In this document: positions 63,850 to 64,000 of the stretch, in pieces
Numbering within the stretch: the first letter of the stretch is position 1
Layout of the letters: each line of letters opens with the position of its first letter
Source: Ditylenchus dipsaci
Lineage: Eukaryota; Nematoda; Chromadorea; Rhabditida; Anguinidae
Direction of reading: 5' to 3'
NCBI GenBank assembly: GCA_004194705.1
Contig: SADC01000064.1
Span: 62,001 to 126,000 of the forward strand
DNA length: 64,000 nucleotides
Translations under genes and position numbers: made by a program
Notes under the pieces: model-generated
What the model was told of the DNA's origin: nothing
Databases searched by the model: none
Seen by the model: only the letters and a program-made list of their open reading frames with translations

Positions 63850-64000
63850 AAAATACTTGCAGAATTGAAATTTCGACACCGGATTCGTGTTCAGCATGGC
63901 CGATTTACTTGAGAAACTGCTCTTTGAATTGAAAAGTCAATGTCGTATTTTAAATTCCCTTCGAGACAAAAAAGATTTAAACTTGAACAAAATTCAAAAA
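63850..64000 (+). repeat. Copy of the TTCGTGTTCAGCATG-core family, cut by window end
   Basis: GACACCGGATTCGTGTTCAG, then CATGGCCGATTTACTTGAGA, closely matching the copy at 450-490 and the start of an arm GAATTGAAAAGTCAATGTCG. Continues beyond the window. Confidence 0.65.

Overview
This window is nuclear DNA from an invertebrate animal. The evidence is AT-rich sequence, many short GT-AG introns (plus a few GC-AG introns), metazoan gene families, and a very high load of small inverted-repeat transposons. I cannot place it in a phylum from sequence alone. No operons, bacterial signals, CRISPR arrays, rRNA or tRNA genes were seen.

Layout. 1-9.4 kb is mostly transposon debris: a palindromic element at 1.2-2.5 kb, a pogo-like element with helix-turn-helix remnants at 4.2-5.2 kb, a long inverted repeat at 5.8-7.8 kb, and two possible unknown exons at 7.8-8.5 kb. 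9.4-14.1 kb carries an unusual gene or gene pair: a cysteine-rich region and a hydrophobic segment, followed by C-type-lectin-like exons. Its long first exon is split by a 910-bp element flanked by an exact 8-bp target duplication. 14.9-44.5 kb (minus strand) is one complete beta-heavy spectrin gene. I traced 80 coding exons totalling about 4,007 codons: two CH domains, a long spectrin-repeat rod with an SH3 domain near the fifth repeat, a PH domain and a tail. 44.5-54.1 kb is gene-poor and holds several palindromic elements. 54.1-55.1 kb (plus) has five exons whose end matches the prohibitin-2 C-terminus but whose start is lysine-rich and unrelated. 56.8-59.1 kb (plus) is a complete calcineurin regulatory subunit B gene of 12 exons, several only 17-26 nt long. 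59.1-64 kb is again transposon-rich.

Three observations cut across the window. First, nearly every recognisable gene needs single-base insertions to be read (16 in spectrin, 2 in calcineurin B), most within or beside short homopolymers. Splice sites and everything else are intact, which points to assembly indels rather than gene decay. Second, at least four inserted elements have arms made of short tandem repeats in opposite orientation and are flanked by 8-bp duplications; I do not know a described family with this design. Third, a short conserved core (TTCGTGTTCAGCATGGTCG) recurs about eight times in and around palindromes and marks an unclassified repeat family. One palindromic element also holds a candidate Sm-class small RNA: hairpins, an Sm-like site, then a terminal hairpin.

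Functionally, the two firm genes are unrelated neighbours. Beta-heavy spectrin crosslinks apical membrane to actin, and calcineurin B is the calcium sensor of a phosphatase. Nothing suggests co-regulation.
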